From: Amblyomma americanum
Taxonomy: Eukaryota > Arthropoda > Arachnida > Ixodida > Ixodidae
Assembly (NCBI RefSeq): GCF_052857255.1
Contig: NC_135500.1
Coordinates: 163,211,683 to 163,275,682 of the forward strand
DNA length: 64,000 nt
Reading direction: 5' to 3'
Under the pieces are notes generated by a model that did no database searches, was not told where the DNA came from, and saw nothing but the letters and a program-made list of their open reading frames with translations. Position 1 is the first letter of the stretch. Every line of letters starts with the position of its first letter. Positions 1-10,112 of this stretch are shown one piece after another. Position numbers and translations under genes: made by a program.

Positions 1-2964
1 GTTTTAACTAATACATAAATTAAAGTGATCATATATACGTAGAGCTTAAACGCATGCTTGCAACACATAATAGAATTAGGTGTCCTGTAATTTTTTGGTT
101 TGGTGCCCATTAAGGATCCCCAGTATGTAGCGAGAGGGCGGTTAATAGGCCGCTTTAATCAACCACGAACCACTACGCAACCCAGTTGTACGAATGAAGT
201 GCAAGAGAGTTTCCGAAAAAAAAGTGAAAACTAACCCGATGTTTAGTCAGTGCTGTTCTGTTAGCGTAGCTTGCACGCACAACTGCTTTGCTGTCAGCTA
301 CGCAAAAAATGTTTCTGTATCAAACACGCCAACGCTCACCGAACGTACTAGCCTCAAATTTCAGCACGAGGAATGTAGTTGTTCCCTGGACTGAGCTGTA
401 AAAAGATGCACAGAGTGATTGAACTCTATGTGGCGGTCTCTCTCATTGAGCACGCCGAAGGGAATGAAAAGGCACTTTCCATGCTCCCGCAAAAACGAAT
501 TTCAAAACTCCCATTTTTGCTTAAAGTTAAGAAGCACTAAAAACTGCGCTCGTTTATGAACAAGCATTTATTACAGAACCCAAAGGAGCGCAGTTTTGCT
601 GTGGGCGACTTGCGCAGGCAGTTCTAGCTGTATAGGAATCGTTTGCATACTCCTCAGAGACGCGAAATTGATATCTTCCCCGCTTCACCAAAGGGCGGAA
701 ACCATTCGAACAACGAGTGCAATAGCTTTCCTGCTTAACTTTTTGGGGATGCGCTCGTTTGTATCTATGTAGAAAGTGCTCCAGTACTTCCGTAGAAAAT
801 TGCGTGTTGGTGCCTAGTTTTATTCTTTTCCTATCTTGTAACTGTGGACTCTGCTTGCTGTAATTTAGTCAGTTTGACCTCATAACTTCTCTCAGAAATT
901 TCTTTCCTCCGAATGTGGATCTTCTGTTTCACTCACATTATATATGTTCGCTCTGCCACAAGAGTTAATAAGTGGAAGCAGGAAAGGAGTGGTCAGAATA
1001 GAAACAGGATATTTTACCATACTGTCGAAAAGAGAAGAAATTCTTAATTATACGCGACGGAAGTGAAAACATATACCACCGACGCAGCGCCTGACCTCAA
1101 AGCAGTTAACAACCTGACTGATCCAATTGGTAGCACGACTGTCAGGAAAGTTGATAAGCAGCTCCTTTTCTCCAGTTGGTTCACCTTTCATCTTTTCGCT
1201 TTCAAGAAAAACAGTGCGGCCTTTCATCACTTTTTGTCCCTTCAATGCACGTTTTTACTAAGGCGTACTTCGAGAGGAACAATTTAATTAGCGTCCGTGC
1301 GGTCGCCCCTTTCTCCGAGTTAATTGCGTTTTCGGATGCAATAACCGACAACCAGAATGAAATGCTGGGATGAAAATAAAGCGCTCGAAGCACGAGAGCT
1401 AGAATGGGCGGGACCGCGGAGCAAGTTTTTGAACAGATGACTGGCCGTTCTCGCGAGCAAGAAGTTTTAATAATCGTGGCTTCAAGCGTCGTGCTCTTTC
1501 GGCCTCACTGAAAAAATTTATTCACTCGAAACACGCATAATTCCTCCTTGCTCCTATCCAGCAGTCTGGCTCCCGCTGTTTATCTTTCTAAGCTAGCTCT
1601 CTGCGCGCTTTTAAACAAGAAAACTGGCGCCAGGGAAATAGGTTCTGTTTTCAATGAATGGAGGCCACAATTGAAGCTTGCCTTAATCTGATTCACTCCC
1701 CCCCTCCGCGCCCATAACGCAATTACTGCGGTGAATAATTGATATGGTTTTTGCAGCCTCCAGCTCAAAGAGAGAAATTTGGAAATGTGAGCTTCGTTGT
1801 GACAGTCCTTGGCTTGCATATGCCATCTTGCGTTTTCTAGGAACTCGAGGCATTTCAAGATGTCTCTTGTTCGGGTAGTTGATTATAAGCGTCCCGCAAA
1901 ATAACGCGCCTTTTTTTTTTGCTGCGATTGATTTGCGAAGAACGTGTACTGGAGCCTATATTTGTTGTTCACAGGGCGCTAAATAGCACAAAAGTATTCA
2001 GCGGCAGTCCAACTCTCGGATACTTAGTCTTGATTTAGACGAACTTCTTTCAGCACACAGCGTGATTAATGTGCCTTGTGGTCTATGTATAATTGAGTAG
2101 TCAGTAATATGTATGCTACTGAAGTGAACTGGCACGAGAGAACCAGGTTACATAGCCTAAACCATGCGACGATGGTGGGCCGGAACCGGTTATTCTCAAA
2201 GACGAACAAGTCTACCGGCTCTCGGCGCGCTCACTACAACGCCGAGTAACATCTAGTCACCTGCGTTTAAGTCGTGGCTGCGGAGCCTGCTTAAGTTATC
2301 AACTATAGCATGTTGTATGCCGTCTAAGTTATAATTACGGAACCTCGAGATACTATCCCTATCTTGGCCTCCTTCTACAAACTTGAGGGATTTATTTATT
2401 GCATACTGCACAAGATTTTAAAGATCCAAACAGGGGGGACTCCAGAAAGAACGATCAACAAAACAGGAAGGGCCCAACGTTACTCTGCCCCATAACACAT
2501 ACACTTTGCCGACAAAATCCACTCTTTTATTGTAGGCGGAAGGAAAGGAAACTGGCTTGTATGAGGACGAGCGAAGTACGAGGTTAGTGAACCGGGATAA
2601 TGTTCACGTGTATTTCGTGTTAATGTGGGTGATAAATATGGCGAAAAATCAAGCGCCAGTTTATTGTTTAGTTTTAAAGAAAATAATCTCACCTCACATT
2701 CTTTTCTTGTTGCCTGAAGGGGTTGAATACCGTTGGAGATCCACTAGGTTTGAACGGGCATCTAATGTTTCAAAGTTGCAATAAATAATCTTACATCTTT
2801 ATACCTCTTCTCTGAATTCTTTAAATTTGAAAGAATGACTTATTAAGGACAGACCATGTATTTCTGTCCAGTTCGCTTTCGTAATGGGATAGTTAGTAGA
2901 GGAAGTAGTCCTTGAATTTTGCTCACCGATATAAACGATGCTTTGCGCACAGAGTCAACGGACA
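1..2964. other. No gene recognised; intergenic or intronic
   Basis: I see no conserved protein motif, tRNA-like box, terminal repeat or microsatellite of note. The open frames are all under 100 codons, occur on both strands and lack family motifs. The stretch is A/T-leaning with ordinary short homopolymers. It ends at the microsatellite tail of the LINE that begins at 2965. Confidence 0.6.
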
Positions 2965-2991
2965 CCATGGATGGATGGATGAATGGATGAA
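2965..2991 (-). repeat. LINE 3' microsatellite tail
   Basis: The forward strand shows ATGG units with two ATGA variants, so the LINE strand ends in CATC/CATT repeats. CR1/L2-type elements end in short tandem repeats and not in poly(A). The forward LINE ending at 47554 has a related CATC tail. Confidence 0.8.
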
Positions 2992-3016
2992 TAAGGCTGA
3001 ACCCTTTAAATCGGGC

Positions 3017-3032
3017 GGTGGTTCAAGCCACC
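3017..3032 (-). other. LINE 3' UTR hairpin
   Basis: GGTGG (3017-3021) and CCACC (3028-3032) pair around a 6-nt loop, just upstream of the tail on the element strand. A comparable small hairpin lies at 47495-47506 in the forward LINE. In L2/CR1-like elements the 3' end is the part bound by the reverse transcriptase, so this may be a recognition hairpin. That role is inferred. Confidence 0.45.
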
Positions 3033-3061
3033 TAGCCATAACTTGTGAAATTTTACTCTTG

Positions 3062-3421
3062 TCTTAATTTTAGCCACCAATCAGATAACGTTCGCTTGTT
3101 TACTTCTACACGCTTAAAATCTACCTTCCTTTCACGGTCCTAAAACCCCAATGCCTGGGATAAATCTGCCTCGTTGCTTTCCAATGTAGGGTGAAGCCAT
3201 TTACAGAAAAGTATCAAGTGTTCAGCTGTTTCCTCCTCCTCTCCGCACGCAACGCACGGCGTGTCTATCTCGTGGTTCCTGACTCTATATATCTTAGTCC
3301 GCAAAACTCCCGTCCTGGCCTCAAACAACAAAGAGCTTCTCCTACAGTTATCATAGATATTTACTTTGGCAATTTCCTGCTTAAAGATCCTGTATGTTCC
3401 CAGTGCCGATTTCGTCAGCAC
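3062..3421 (-). pseudogene. LINE ORF2 C-terminal Cys/His segment
   Basis: This is the C-terminal end of the LINE pol protein. It shows a CVACGEEEETAEHLILFC motif, that is C-x2-C then H and C, typical of the tail of many non-LTR pol proteins. Beyond a stop near 3139 the frame still reads VNKRTLSDWWLK, which matches SKRRLEDWWLK at the end of the forward LINE (47341-47401). The two elements therefore belong to one family. The frame here opens with a GTG, so no true start exists; it is a fragment joined by deletion to the endonuclease remnant. One internal stop separates the zinc-like motif from the conserved tail. Confidence 0.75.
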
Positions 3422-4045
3422 TACCTAGACTTTTGGAACCCTGTTCATATATGCTCATTGCCCCTATTCTCTTATACATCCTCTGTGACATTGGTGCATA
3501 ATCTATCGTCGAGTGCAGACTCCCTGCCTACCATTTCATGAGCCCTTCACACTTCTCGGTACCGTTGCAAACAACTAAATCATGCCTGTCACACATATCC
3601 TGCAGCATGCTTCCCGTACAATCTGTGTACCCATCCAGGTCTTCTATATGTGCGTTCATGTCGCCTAATATAATTATCTCGCCCTGTCCTCCTAGCTCAT
3701 CAATGTGGCTTGCAATACACTCTAACATTTTCCTGTTTTCCTCTTTAGCATTAGCTCCTGTCCACAGGTATACAAAGCCAAGGAGTGTTTGCTCCCCTGC
3801 CACTTTTCCTTTTAGCCATAAATGTTCCTTGCATCCCAGCTTAACTCTTTGAAAATTCATACTTTTATGAATGAGTGCCGCAATTTCACCCCCTTTCTGT
3901 GGCCCTGTGTTCTATTGCAATAATCTCATGTGTAGTCTGGGTTACAGGGCGGTTGCTCCATGTCTCTAAGATGCGTTTCCACCAAATCAATACCATTAAT
4001 TCCTCCTGTCTTAACATTTCCTCTATTTTCTCCCATTTCAGTCTG
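3422..4045 (-). pseudogene. LINE ORF2 endonuclease remnant
   Basis: This is the apurinic/apyrimidinic-type endonuclease that nicks target DNA to prime reverse transcription. The best-preserved block, 3528-3860, carries GDMNAHIEDLDGYTD, the GDxNxH active-site motif of this family. Upstream, with frameshifts, KGGEIAALIHKS and GINGIDLVETHL fit the N-terminal half. Downstream, after another shift, STIDYA and GSKSLGS are visible. The copy then breaks off where the final SDH catalytic motif should be and runs into the C-terminal segment. A stop at 3928 and several shifts show it is not functional. Confidence 0.75.
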
Positions 4046-4153
4046 TTCCTGCCACCTTAATGAAACTTATATCTGAATTAACTTGGCCCTGGCGCTTGTG
4101 TCTATTTATTCTCCTATGGTTCCATCGTCCCTTTGATCTTGGTTCTTTCTTTT

Positions 4154-4702
4154 CTACACTGGTTCCCTCAGGATTCTGGATCCTCCCAAAAAAGCTGTTG
4201 CCTGGCGACCTATCCTTCTACCCACCCTCTTGCCAGTGGCACCACCGTAGTGAATGCCATCCTGTGCAAAAGGGTGGGGCCTGACCCTGTGCACTTCCCT
4301 GTTAACTTCCATTACGCGGCATCCTAGTCGTCCACTCATTAACCTAATTACACGGTTGGCCTCAATGACCCTTCTTTCCGTTTTGCTAGCCTGCCTCTCG
4401 ACCTCTGGAATTGTGCATATGATCACATGCACACTCTCAGAGGCCTCTCTAAGCCTACACATCACCACTTCTAACTGCTTCTCGAGATTCTGGCTCCTCC
4501 CCTTCAGCACATCGTTGAGACCAGCATGGATAACGACAAGGTGTTCGCCATATATGTTGCCCCCTACCACCTCCTGAGCTTTGGCGATTGCATCTAGTAT
4601 GCACTTCCATGACTGGGCCTCCACCTGAACCCGCCTGTTCGCCTTCATTGTCGTCAAAACGCTTTCCTCAATCCTCGCTATGTTCGAGTCACCGACTACC
4701 AT
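4154..4702 (-). pseudogene. LINE ORF1 SGNH/GDSL esterase domain
   Basis: This 182-codon open stretch encodes an SGNH-hydrolase fold found in ORF1 of CR1-group LINEs. Block I is VVGDSN with the nucleophile serine at residue 6. Block III is HAGLND (residues 59-64). Block V is DGIHY, with the Asp148-His151 pair. All catalytic residues are present, which is notable in a dead element. The esterase is thought to act on membranes or to help the ribonucleoprotein; its substrate is not known. The N-terminal PHD part lies upstream on the same strand (4964-5308), separated by a decayed linker with stops. The start given is only the start of the open stretch. Confidence 0.8.
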
Positions 4703-4963
4703 AACTCTCCTGCGCTCTAACCGTTCGCTTCCTAACTGCGACTATTGCCCTCCGGATCGCACTAGCTGTTTCTCCCGCCGTCGTACGCTACTGTCGCGAG
4801 TCTCCGTGCCCGGTTTTGCCTCTCTGTCTTCCCCACTCAAAGCCTGCTGCGCTACAGCACTGTAGGATTGACGAGCCTCGTCCCCCACCTGACACTGCTC
4901 CTAACCGGGGTGGCCTGTCGGCCGCGACCTGAGCGCTTATACCTGCTCTTCTGGCTGGACCCG

Positions 4964-5308
4964 CTACTCCCGCTCCTCTTTCAGCTCACCCACAATTCGC
5001 TCCAACAGGTCGGCATTAGCCTCCTCCCTTTTAAGCGACTCGGCGACCTGAGTTTCTAACTTCATCCACTCCCCTCGTTTCACCTTCAGGTCCCCTTTGA
5101 GTTCCTTAATCCTAGCTGGCCATTCCCCTTTCAACATCTGAACGGCCTCCTCAAAACGCTTACATATCTTGCACGCGAAGCTAGCCGCATCTGCCTCGGC
5201 TAAGCTCCTGAACTTGGTCTCGTTTAAATAGCACCAACGCTCGCACTCCTGGCACTGCACTAGCTCCCCGTCCCTGTCCACCTTGACTTTCCTAGCTTGC
5301 CGACCCAT
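4964..5308 (-). pseudogene. LINE ORF1 N-terminus: PHD-like finger and coiled coil
   Basis: I take the start as the ATG at 5308, the MGRQARK context. The frame is also open a little further upstream, but there it begins with TTG. Residues of about 18-48 form a cysteine finger (CQECERWCYL, then FACKIC). It resembles the PHD-type finger described for CR1 ORF1 proteins and is probably involved in protein or chromatin contact. The remaining half is rich in E, K, L and R with heptad-like spacing (LKGDLKVKRGEWMKLETQV), consistent with a coiled coil for ORF1 multimers. The frame ends at a stop at 4964, before the esterase, so the original ORF1 is broken here. Confidence 0.7.
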
Positions 5309-5319
5309 CGTCCGGCCGA

Positions 5320-5565
5320 CTACGCAACGTAAAAGCCCGCCAATATTCCTACACAAAAGCCTTCGGCACTACGCAACGTAAAAGCCCGCCTAAATTCCTA
5401 CACAAAAACCTTTGGCATTACGCAACGTAAAAGCCCGCCAAAATTCTTACACAAAAATCTTCGGCACTACGCAACGTTAATGCCCGCCAAAATTGTTACA
5501 CCAAAAACCTTCGGTACTACGCAACGTAAAAGCCCGCCAAAATTTCTACACAAAAACCTTCGGCA
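5320..5565 (-). repeat. 5 x 49-bp tandem array in LINE 5' UTR
   Basis: Five consecutive units start at 5320, 5369, 5418, 5467 and 5517, each opening with CTACGCAACGT (TTACGCAACGT in the third) and ending near CTTCGGCA. Unit length is 49 bp, with one 50-bp unit caused by an extra A. The array sits just upstream of the ORF1 ATG on the element strand. Tandem monomers in this position act as promoters in some LINEs (mouse L1 is the known case). A promoter role here is inference. Confidence 0.9.
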
Positions 5566-5729
5566 CACACACTTCCGCTTGCCTTACTACCCTTCACACG
5601 GTTTAAAACTAGCGCTCCTACAGCATGTACAAGCGCAGATACCAACCAAAAAGCCCCAAGTTTCGGACGTAGTCGCTGGAGCTCCATAAAAAGCGTCCTC
5701 TTGCGACGGCGTCACGAGCCAACAAACCA

Positions 5730-7552
5730 GACCTACTGGACAAACGCCATCTAGCGCTACACAATAAGTTTTTACTAGACATGTGTCAGTGAAAATAGGG
5801 AAACCTTTTGCTTAGACATTGGTATTAATCATACAGGACCAATTACTGTCCTTAGCTTTTAGTAATCGGCGAACGCGTTCGGCTAAAATAGGAGCTGCGA
5901 GGATTTCGGCGGGCGTAAGTAGAACGCTTCCCTTCGCCGAAGCTGCAATATGTCTTAACACATAACGATGAGAATAAGGAGGAAGAAGGAGAGAGGAAAA
6001 AAAACACGTAAGCGAACCGGACACATTCAAGAGAGCTTGCTAAGCAGTGTCTCATTAACTATGGTTTATTCTTGCTTGTGCGCGCTCCACGTAACGGTTT
6101 CCTGCACGCACTCTTCATGTCCGGTCCCGATAAGAGTGCATAGTTTGCGAACGAAGTGGTCGCATGGGACTCGGAGTCATTCCGGAGGGCTGAGGACATG
6201 CTAAAATTTTATCAGCTTAGTGAAAGAAGAGAAAAAGGCAATAACTTTTTGTTTTTAGTTTTTTTCTCCTAAACACTTAGCCGTGATTTTTCCTTTCAGT
6301 TCGAACTATTCTCTCCTCTGATAACAAGTGTGCGTGCTTCTGCTATTCCCATCGGTTCATTTCACACGGAGTCTTTAAGAACGACGACGACTGGGTCCTT
6401 TCCATTCGCTCCTATTTTTTTTTTCTCGCTTCGAGCTCATGCGGGATTTAAGGAAGTGGTTGGGAGTGCTACTGAACAAGAAATAAGTTCGAAGCTTTCA
6501 CTCGGCCCCAAGAATAAAAAGAGATAGATTTTTTTCGTTAACCTTAATTTCTGTTGTTTCTGTTTCTACCATCCTTTCACTTCCAGATTCTGTTCCGTCC
6601 TCCGGGAATACCGAGACAGGGTTAGGCTCATAAGGGATAGGCTAGCTTCCCGAAATGTCGTGATTCCCTCCACCTTCCCTCTCTGCCCGTGAAACGGGAA
6701 GTGGTCCTGAATGTCGGGAAGAGCTGGGCACTGAGTTGCAAGAAACAACAAAAAGAGACAGAAAAAAAAACACCGATTGCGAGAGAGAAGTGAGAGGGGC
6801 GGAAAACGGGAGGAGCAGGAGTAATTTCTGGATGGTTGCCGATTATTCAAACACGTCCACACGGTCGGTGCGCGCTAGGGCTGGGCGCGGTCTGATTGAG
6901 AACGAAACGATTCGTGCAGGGCTGTTAATTAGCTCAGCGCCGTCTCGCCAGTGAATGTTTTATGGCCTGCGCGCCGCTGATAAGGACGCGGCAAGGCCGG
7001 AGGAAGCTCGCGCGCTTGGCGCCGTTTTGCCGAAGCGAAAGTCCCCGACCGTTCCATACCGCGGCTCTCGGAAGCCCAGAATCCGCATTACCGCCTGTGC
7101 GCTCCAGTCCAGTGGCAGCGTGGCTTATGGACGCCGGAAATTCTTCTCTCCCTCTCGGCTTCTTTCGGTTCCGTGCGCTTAGCGAGGCGTTAGCGGGATG
7201 CGAGCGTGGCGAATGTTTGACGTCGGAAACTAATGTCCGAGGATTGGTCTGGGTGTTTCAGTTTGACAAAGAACAGGGACTGTGCTTCTTGCAGGCAGGG
7301 TGTTAATTAAGTTGAGACGCGCCTTTTCGCTGGTCGCGACAGATACATGACGTTTTGGGTTTCGGGTTTAAAAGTTAGTGAAAACATACGATGGCGCTTC
7401 TCGACCACACTTTGAGTTATTATAATACGCTGATGCGCCTGTCTTAGTGCGTGCGCATGTGTGTTTGTGTGTGTGTTCTTGCGTGCTTATACATGTTTGC
7501 GTAGCAAAAATGTACTGCTGGCTGGCTCGCATGCACGTTGCGATGCTTGTAA
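5730..7552. other. No gene recognised; GC-rich patch near 7 kb
   Basis: No domain or repeat boundary is recognisable. About 6960-7210 is distinctly GC- and CpG-rich and open in overlapping frames, but the translations carry no known motif. It could be a CpG-rich promoter or exon fragment, or just a compositional patch. Confidence 0.45.
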
Positions 7553-7556
7553 CGGC

Positions 7557-8442
7557 TGTTAGATGCGGGCCCCTGGTTCGCCTGTGCCGTCTCTCGCCAA
7601 GGTCGGTGTCGCTGGGTTCCGGATCGGGAGACTGCTGTAGTGGGGGTGACGAATAGATGAGAGGGTCTTCGAGGTGAAGAAGAGACTGAAGGGTTTATTT
7701 ACATTTATACAAAGATTGAAAGAGTAAATCGGGAGCTGGCTGATCACACGCCAGATCGGTGCTTAAATAGGGTCCGCTGTCCCCAGGTCCCTAGTTGGGG
7801 AATCTAGTTCATTAAAAATGCGTCGAATCACTGTGATGTAGATCACGTGTCCAGTCTTCCGGGTCCGCCCCCAGCCACACACTCTTGCCACTTCTGGCAG
7901 ATTAGGGTCCGCGCTGTCCAGGCTTCAGTGATGAATAGCCCGAAGGGGGTCCCATGGCCGCGTCGAAGGTCAGTCACCTGCACTTCACAGCGGTAGCGTG
8001 GGAGCGAAAGGATCCCACCGCAGTTCGCAGAAGCTTTCACGTAGAGCGTGGGAAAGCACAGTCTAAGACGAAGTTGTTTTCGAAGCACGAGGATTCCGGA
8101 GACGTTGGCTTAGTCAAACCCGGCCGCACTTGCCACGGCTCATTTGCAGTCCCGCCGCTCGCCAGCTCCCTCGTCGTGCCCTCCGGGAAAAACATGTCCC
8201 GGGTAGGTCCGGCGTTGAGAACAAAAGACAGGTTCTCTAAAGCCGTTCTCAGACAGCGGAGGGCCGTTTCACCCCGTAAACAGCAGGGGGGGGGGGGGAG
8301 GGGGGGGGGGAGGACCCTTGTAGACGCCACCACCTGCACTCGTAGCGCTACAACCACATCGACGGCCCTTTGAAGCCTCGGTAGATTGATGATTCCGAGT
8401 GGCTTGAATATTCTTGGCATGTTGGCGTCTCCAAACGTAACA
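7557..8442 (-). mobile_element. Solo LTR of an LTR retrotransposon
   Basis: The 886-bp block begins TGTTAGATGCGG and ends CCAAACGTAACA, so both edges carry a TGTTA/TAACA inverted tip. It is flanked by a perfect 4-bp duplication, CGGC (7553-7556 and 8443-8446), as made by Ty3/gypsy-type integrases. On the reverse strand it has LTR anatomy: a TATA-like CTATTTAAGC near 7769-7762, then an AATAAA signal (7699-7694), then a short U5. No primer-binding site, gag or pol adjoins it, so it is best read as a solo LTR left by recombination. The assignment to Ty3/gypsy rests only on the duplication size and layout. An interrupted poly-G tract (8286-8310) lies in U3. Confidence 0.7.
8286..8310 (+). repeat. 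Interrupted poly-G tract in LTR
   Basis: There are thirteen G, one A, then eleven G. It lies inside the U3 part of the solo LTR and may be length-variable or able to form a quadruplex. Confidence 0.85.
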
Positions 8443-8446
8443 CGGC

Positions 8447-8809
8447 GTTCATTAAAGCAGTCTTAAATGAAACACATACCGAAGCGAAGCAAAAAAAATC
8501 AAAAGAATCCTTTAATTAACTGTGAATTATGGACTTGACAGCATAAAAGCAGCCGTTGTGAAAAAAAAAAATTACAGGGCGTTTACGGTTTGCAATGCGA
8601 GAGTATCTGCGCTAGCTGCCTTGAGATCACGACGTAACGGAGACCTATTTGAGTTGATTTAGTAAAGTGGACGCTGTAATCTGACCCTGAAAAGGTAGCC
8701 TGTCATTACCGCATCCGCATGGTTCTCAGAAGGTGCTAAGAGTTGCGGGAGGTTCTCGGCTCGTATTTCGGTGCTGCGTTCTTAATTTTTGTCATTAGGG
8801 AGCCGAAGG
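8447..8809. other. No feature seen between LTR and Tc1 palindrome
   Basis: This is ordinary A/T-leaning sequence with short poly-A runs. It has no open frame of interest and no repeat edge. Confidence 0.6.
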
Positions 8810-8811
8810 TA

Positions 8812-8837
8812 CAGTCGTGAGCAAAAGTGGAGAGACC
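8812..8837 (+). repeat. Left outer terminal inverted repeat
   Basis: It begins CAGTCGTGAGCAAAAGTG directly after the TA at 8810-8811. CAGT tips next to TA are characteristic of Tc1 elements. It pairs with 11046-11071, with two mismatches. Confidence 0.8.
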
Positions 8838-9334
8838 CCGCCTTCAGGCGCGGGAGCAGCTGCGGGGCCGCACCGCGGCTCTCCTATCTCGCGCCGCATG
8901 TTCGCAGCGAGAGTGCCCCGAGTGACGACAAACTTCACCCTCGCTCTTGCAAGGGCGCTTATCACGCTTGATAAATTCCTAGTGCGGCATTCGGCTACTC
9001 TACAGCTGACGGTCGCGACGAAGGGGAGCGCGCATCGCAAAGCGCCTAAAGTCTCTGAAGGGAAAATACGGCGAACTGCTCTCCTCCTCAATTTTCAGCG
9101 CGCCTTGACGGTTACGCGCCGATGGATTGCCTGTATTGGCATGCTGTTGGAAGGCATGCGCGGCTTGCACTCGACTACCGAATCCCTATTTAGAGACGAA
9201 TACATCGAGGCGTAAAATGCAAGGCACTGTGGATCCTCGCTTTGAGCACCCCCTTCAAATGAGTATTAAAAATGTTTGGAACTCACAGGCTCTTTATTGC
9301 CGCGAGAAATAAAGAATCTGAACGTAACAATCAA

Positions 9335-9745
9335 CTAATACTTAGTGAAGTTTTCATTAACGGCAATTACACTAGCAACTCGGCGCGGCATCGAATCAAA
9401 CAGTGATGTGTCGCGACGAGCGCGAAGAGTGCCAGTCTTGCTTTACGGCAGTCCACAGTTGATCATCCGTAGCCTCGCGAAGATCCGGGCCGCAGTTTGC
9501 TTCTTGATCAGCCCGCACACGTTTTCGATGGGGTTCAGATCTGCATCTGCTGGTGGCCACTCCGGCTTGCGAATGTCCGCTCTTCCAGCAGTGCGCCCAC
9601 GAGGCGAGCTGTGCGAACTGGGCTATGATCCTGCTGGAAAAGGAAGCCTTCGATGCGTACAAGGGGACCCAGGCCATCCTTGCTTATGACACCTCACACA
9701 ATGACAGCGCACCTCCCACTTGACAGGACGCCCGTCGTGTACTCA
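9335..9745 (-). pseudogene. Tc1-type transposase remnant, left arm
   Basis: This is the catalytic-core half of a cut-and-paste Tc1 transposase. Reading the reverse strand, CAVIV-stop-GVISKDGLGP is the beta-strand block before the second aspartate. FQQDHSPV holds that second Asp, and after a shift DLNPIENVCG holds the catalytic Glu. Allowing for the one-base shift, Asp and Glu are 34 residues apart, that is DD34E, the Tc1 type. Roughly 30-40 residues between the VRIEG and FQQD blocks are deleted in frame. The first Asp and the DNA-binding N-terminus are absent. The reading frame ends TKY-stop at 9335. Confidence 0.8.
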
Positions 9746-9874
9746 GACATATATCTATAAAATAGGAGGGTGGAGAAGACGCAAAGGAAGAAAGCAAACC
9801 AGGCAGCACACGATCTATCTAGCAGAATGCAAACATTACGATAGATTACATTTGTCTTGGATAAAGAAATTTCT

Positions 9875-9978
9875 TATATTTCACAGGTTCAACATCAAGC
9901 ACTGTATCATTTTTTTACGAGCCGATGTGCGCTGGGTAAGGGCTAGGCTTTGAAAAAGAGAACACGAAATCCAATGTC
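9875..9978. other. 104-bp spacer at palindrome centre
   Basis: This stretch is not mirrored in the two arms. The arms meet it at a ...AAATTTC / GAAATTT... junction, where pairing stops after the C/G and T/A pairs. It would form the loop of a hairpin transcript. Confidence 0.75.
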
Positions 9979-10112
9979 AGAAATTTCTTTATCCAAGACA
10001 AATGAAACCTATCCTAATGCTTTCATTGTGCTAGATAGATTGTGTGCTACCTGATTTGCTTTTTTCCTTTGCGTCTTCTCCACCATCCTATTTTATAGAT
10101 ATCTGTCCGAGT

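Larger units (their letters stand above)
2965..5700 (-). mobile_element. CR1/L2-type LINE, internally deleted (no RT)
   Basis: Reading the reverse strand, the order is: a 49-bp tandem array, an ORF1 with a PHD-like cysteine finger and coiled coil, an SGNH esterase, an apurinic-type endonuclease remnant, a C-terminal Cys/His segment, a 3' UTR hairpin and a CATC-type tail. A PHD finger plus esterase in ORF1 is the published hallmark of CR1-group non-LTR retrotransposons. The reverse transcriptase that should lie between the endonuclease and the C-terminal segment is absent, with a junction near 3420-3435. Frames contain stops and shifts, so this copy is dead. The 5' boundary (about 5700) is an estimate; I found no target duplication. 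Confidence 0.85.

Noticed and set aside
5320..5565. CRISPR-like array
   Set aside because: The 49-bp units are contiguous with no unique spacers, and the context is a eukaryotic LINE.
8817..9215. 132-codon forward frame in the left Tc1 arm
   Set aside because: It lies in the GC-rich end of the Tc1 element, after the transposase stop and on the opposite strand. A mirror version exists in the other arm.
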